Of a stretch of DNA of 64,000 nucleotides, positions 62,002 through 64,000 are shown one piece after another. Location of the stretch: assembly GCF_004208415.1 (NCBI RefSeq), contig NZ_CP035758.1, positions 6,944,001 to 7,008,000 on the forward strand, given 5' to 3'. Position 1 is the first letter of the stretch; each line of letters opens with the position of its first letter. Position numbers and translations under genes: made by a program. This DNA comes from Ktedonosporobacter rubrisoli. GTDB taxonomy: Bacteria > Chloroflexota > Ktedonobacteria > Ktedonobacterales > Ktedonobacteraceae. The notes beneath the pieces were generated by a model. That model ran no database searches, was not told the origin of the DNA, and saw only the letters and a list, made by a program, of their open reading frames with translations.

Positions 62002-62556
62002 ATGGAAGAACCCCAGGAGAAACCAACAGAACAGCAATCTACTCCAAATACCCAACCGATGAATGGTCCTACACCGGAAGCCGCGCGCATAGCCGAGCTA
62101 GAGGCCCAACTTGCCCAGGCTCGCCAGGAAGCTGCCGACAACTGGAATAAATATCTGCGCGAGCGCGCCGACGTAGATAACATTCGCAAACGCCAGGAGC
62201 GCTTGTTAGGAGACCGTGTGCTTCATCAGAAAAAAGCGCTCTTCCATAAATTGCTCGGAGTGATGGATAACGTAGAGCGAGCGCTCGTCTTCCAGGATAC
62301 GATGGACCGAGCTCAATTGCAGCAGACATTACGCATGGTCCATTGGCAGATGAGCGAAGTGATGCGTAGCGAAGGGTTAAATCCGGTGCCCACCGTGGGA
62401 GAGAATTTTAATCCCTACGTGCACGAAGCTATCGAAGCTGTTGAGAACAGTGACAAGCCGGAGGGTACGATTGTTGAGGAAGTACTCAAAGGGTATACAC
62501 TCGGAGACGAGACCCTACGCCCCGCCCGCGTCAAAGTAAGTATGGGAAATAAATAA
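62002..62556 (+). CDS. grpE: Nucleotide exchange factor GrpE
   Basis: 184 residues. GrpE releases ADP from DnaK. A disordered Pro/Gln-rich start is followed by a long dimerising helix (ARIAELEAQLAQARQEAADN, then KYLRERADVDNIRKRQE) and the beta domain with FNPYVHEAIEAVEN and GYTLGDETLRPARVKVS. AAGGAG precedes the ATG. First gene of the operon; dnaK is not upstream. Confidence 0.95.
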   Translation: MEEPQEKPTEQQSTPNTQPMNGPTPEAARIAELEAQLAQARQEAADNWNKYLRERADVDNIRKRQERLLGDRVLHQKKALFHKLLGVMDNVERALVFQDTMDRAQLQQTLRMVHWQMSEVMRSEGLNPVPTVGENFNPYVHEAIEAVENSDKPEGTIVEEVLKGYTLGDETLRPARVKVSMGNK

Positions 62557-62571
62557 CCATACGGAGAACTG

Positions 62572-62613
62572 TGAGGTATGCGCATATCTCAAATTTGTGA
62601 TGCGCATACCTCA
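62572..62613. terminator. 14-bp hairpin between grpE and dnaJ
   Basis: Arms TGAGGTATGCGCAT and ATGCGCATACCTCA with a 14-base loop, in the 84-base gap between grpE and dnaJ. No T-run. Likely sets the ratio of the two products or is a site of RNA processing. Confidence 0.7.
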
Positions 62614-62640
62614 ATGACAAAGCCACAAAGGGGCTGGGTT

Positions 62641-63645
62641 ATGGATTACAAAGATTACTATAAGATACTCGGTGTCGCACGAGGCGCTAGCACAGATGAT
62701 ATCAAGAAAGCCTTCCGTAAGCTAGCTCGCAAGTACCACCCTGACGTTAATCCCGGCGATAGGAAGGCTGAGGAACGATTTAAAGAGATCAACGAGGCCT
62801 ACGAGGTACTTTCAGACCCCGATAAGCGGCGCAAATATGATACGCTCGGCCCAAACTGGCAAGAGCAGTTCGGACCTAACTTCTCAGGCGCCGGCAGGCG
62901 TAGCTATCAATATGGCACGCGCGGCGGCTCATTTGACTTCGATCCGATGGGACCAGGTTTTTCTGATTTCTTCGAGGCGTTATTTGGGCGCGGTTCCACT
63001 ACAAGCGGGCGCACAAACATGCGCAGGCGCGCCGGGGATAATATAGAGCAGCCAGTTGAAGTCACCGTGCAAGAGGCCTTTAGCGGCGGCGTGCGCACCT
63101 TTAATGTGCAATCACCAGAGGTCTGCCCCACCTGTCAGGGCGTCGGCGAAGTAAACGGTAAAATATGTCCCACCTGCAATGGGCAGGGGGCCGTGCCGCG
63201 CAGCAAGCGCCTTCAGGTCAAGATTCCACCCGGCGTGGATAATGGTTCGAAGATCCGCGTCGCCGGTGAGGGACAGCCAGGCATTGGAGGCGGTCCACGG
63301 GGAGATCTCTTCCTTGTCATCAGTGTCAAGCCCGATTCAGTCTTTGAGCGCAAGGGCGACGATCTCTATATCGATATCGATGTAGAGCTCGTAAAAGCTA
63401 TGCTTGGCGGCGAAGTAACGGTTCCCACGCCAGATGGTCGCAAATTGATTCTGACCATCCCTCCTGAGACCCAGAATAGCCGCTTGTTCCGCCTGGCCGG
63501 CAAGGGTATGCCTCGTTTACGCAACGAAGGACACGGCAATCTCTTTGCTCGCGTACGCGTTGTATTGCCAATGCATCTCTCGGCCGATGAGCGCGCCCTC
63601 TTCGAGAAGCTGGCACGTAGCCGCGGCGTCGAGGTTCACCCGTAG
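62641..63645 (+). CDS. dnaJ: DnaJ-family co-chaperone with a half zinc finger
   Basis: 334 residues. J domain with the HPD motif (KYHPDVNPG) that stimulates DnaK, then a Gly/Phe-rich stretch, then only two CxxCxGxG motifs (CPTCQGVG and CPTCNGQG) instead of the usual four, and a C-terminal substrate domain (GDLFLVISVKPDSVFERKGD, VPTPDGRKL). It is thus between canonical DnaJ and zinc-free CbpA. ATG at 62641 follows AAAGGGG; the frame is open further upstream through the hairpin, which is unlikely to be translated. Confidence 0.92.
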   Translation: MDYKDYYKILGVARGASTDDIKKAFRKLARKYHPDVNPGDRKAEERFKEINEAYEVLSDPDKRRKYDTLGPNWQEQFGPNFSGAGRRSYQYGTRGGSFDFDPMGPGFSDFFEALFGRGSTTSGRTNMRRRAGDNIEQPVEVTVQEAFSGGVRTFNVQSPEVCPTCQGVGEVNGKICPTCNGQGAVPRSKRLQVKIPPGVDNGSKIRVAGEGQPGIGGGPRGDLFLVISVKPDSVFERKGDDLYIDIDVELVKAMLGGEVTVPTPDGRKLILTIPPETQNSRLFRLAGKGMPRLRNEGHGNLFARVRVVLPMHLSADERALFEKLARSRGVEVHP

Positions 63646-63667
63646 GAGGCGAAAGGAGTAAATAGTC

Positions 63668-64000
63668 ATGCCTGAGAAAAGTGATGGCGCATGGTACATC
63701 ATTAGTGTGGCAGCGCAGAAGGCGGAGGTACACGAACAAACATTGCGCCATTACGAACGCTTAGGACTGATCTCGCCTGCACGTAAAGGGAATAGTCCTC
63801 ATAGTCCGCGCCTTTACTCAGATCGCGACATTGAACGCGTCGTCCATATTCGCAGCTTGATGCGCGATCTAGGGGTAAATCTAGCTGGCGTTGAGGCTAT
63901 TCTGCATATGAAAGATCGTATGGAGCGCTTGCAAGAAGAGCTAGAAGAGCAGATGTCGCAAATGCGCGACCGACACGAGGCAGAGACACGCAGGCTTAAG
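63668..64000 (+). CDS. hspR: MerR-family heat-shock repressor HspR (C-terminus outside the window)
   Basis: 111 codons are visible from ATG 63668, which follows AAAGGAG. The MerR HTH reads YIISVAAQKAEVHEQTLRHY with ERLGLISPAR and YSDRDIERVVHIRSL, followed by a coiled coil. HspR represses dnaK-type operons by binding HAIR boxes and is relieved during heat stress. Its place after dnaJ is the classic HspR position, so it probably controls this operon itself. Confidence 0.92.
   Translation, partial: MPEKSDGAWYIISVAAQKAEVHEQTLRHYERLGLISPARKGNSPHSPRLYSDRDIERVVHIRSLMRDLGVNLAGVEAILHMKDRMERLQEELEEQMSQMRDRHEAETRRLK

Noticed and set aside
1..64000. CRISPR arrays, tRNA and rRNA genes, complete insertion sequences
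   Set aside because: Looked for in every gap; no regularly spaced repeats with spacers, no cloverleaf with a TTCRA arm, and no transposase with catalytic residues was found.

Overview
The window looks like ordinary chromosome of a free-living bacterium with a moderately GC-rich genome. The gene set (Rad50/NurA pair, grpE-dnaJ-hspR, CpXC and MEDS proteins, STAND/LuxR regulators, AIM24 with a zinc ribbon, RNase J, scpA without scpB, multi-FHA ABC protein, lipoprotein binding proteins) fits Chloroflexota, most likely the Ktedonobacteria. That assignment is inference from gene content; there is no rRNA here. I see no prophage, CRISPR array, complete insertion sequence or tRNA gene.

Layout. 1-4.2 kb (minus): a phosphate uptake operon pstS-pstC-pstA-(73-codon gene)-pstB behind an array of five Pho-box-like repeats with an 11-base period. 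4.5-7.1 kb: a DinB-fold gene facing a CpXC-mogA-WD40 operon. 7.1-11.9 kb: a three-hairpin element and a Rad50-like ATPase with a NurA nuclease. 12-14.3 kb: an SGNH hydrolase, two small coupled unknown genes and a tandemly duplicated small HTH gene. 14.4-25.9 kb: a MalT-like LuxR giant, a carboxylesterase, a zinc-finger-like small protein, rsmC diverging by 3 bases from an Fsa-type aldolase gene, a probable large structured RNA (about 22180-22712), a single-domain response regulator and an HTH-STAND-TPR regulator. 26-34.5 kb: tRNA nucleotidyltransferase, a tail-anchored basic protein, a complete YtfQRT-YjfF-type sugar ABC transporter and a divergent ArsR-type regulator. 34.8-43.4 kb: RNase J, FtsK, a membrane protein, a DUF1963-like gene between direct repeats, and trmD.

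43.8-64 kb: a two-component system, a UroD/MtaA-family protein with a zinc-thiolate signature, a nudix-membrane protein-MEDS cluster, AIM24, CoaBC, a triple-FHA ABCG-like transporter, a membrane-anchored beta-rich protein split by a frameshift, an MBL-fold hydrolase, an operon of an inactive-looking M50 protease homologue, an HD protein and ScpA, a secreted CAP protein, and the heat-shock operon grpE-dnaJ-hspR running off the right edge.

Recurring theme: strong hairpins sit between the first and second genes of three operons (pstS/pstC, ytfQ/ytfR, grpE/dnaJ), where they could set the ratio of products. The best candidates for something undescribed are the roughly 530-base structured RNA at 22.2-22.7 kb with its own promoter-like and terminator signals, the regular triple hairpin at 7.1 kb, the integrase-barrel-like small gene in the pst operon, the three-way-junction element at 50.6 kb and the degenerate M50 protein in the scpA operon.
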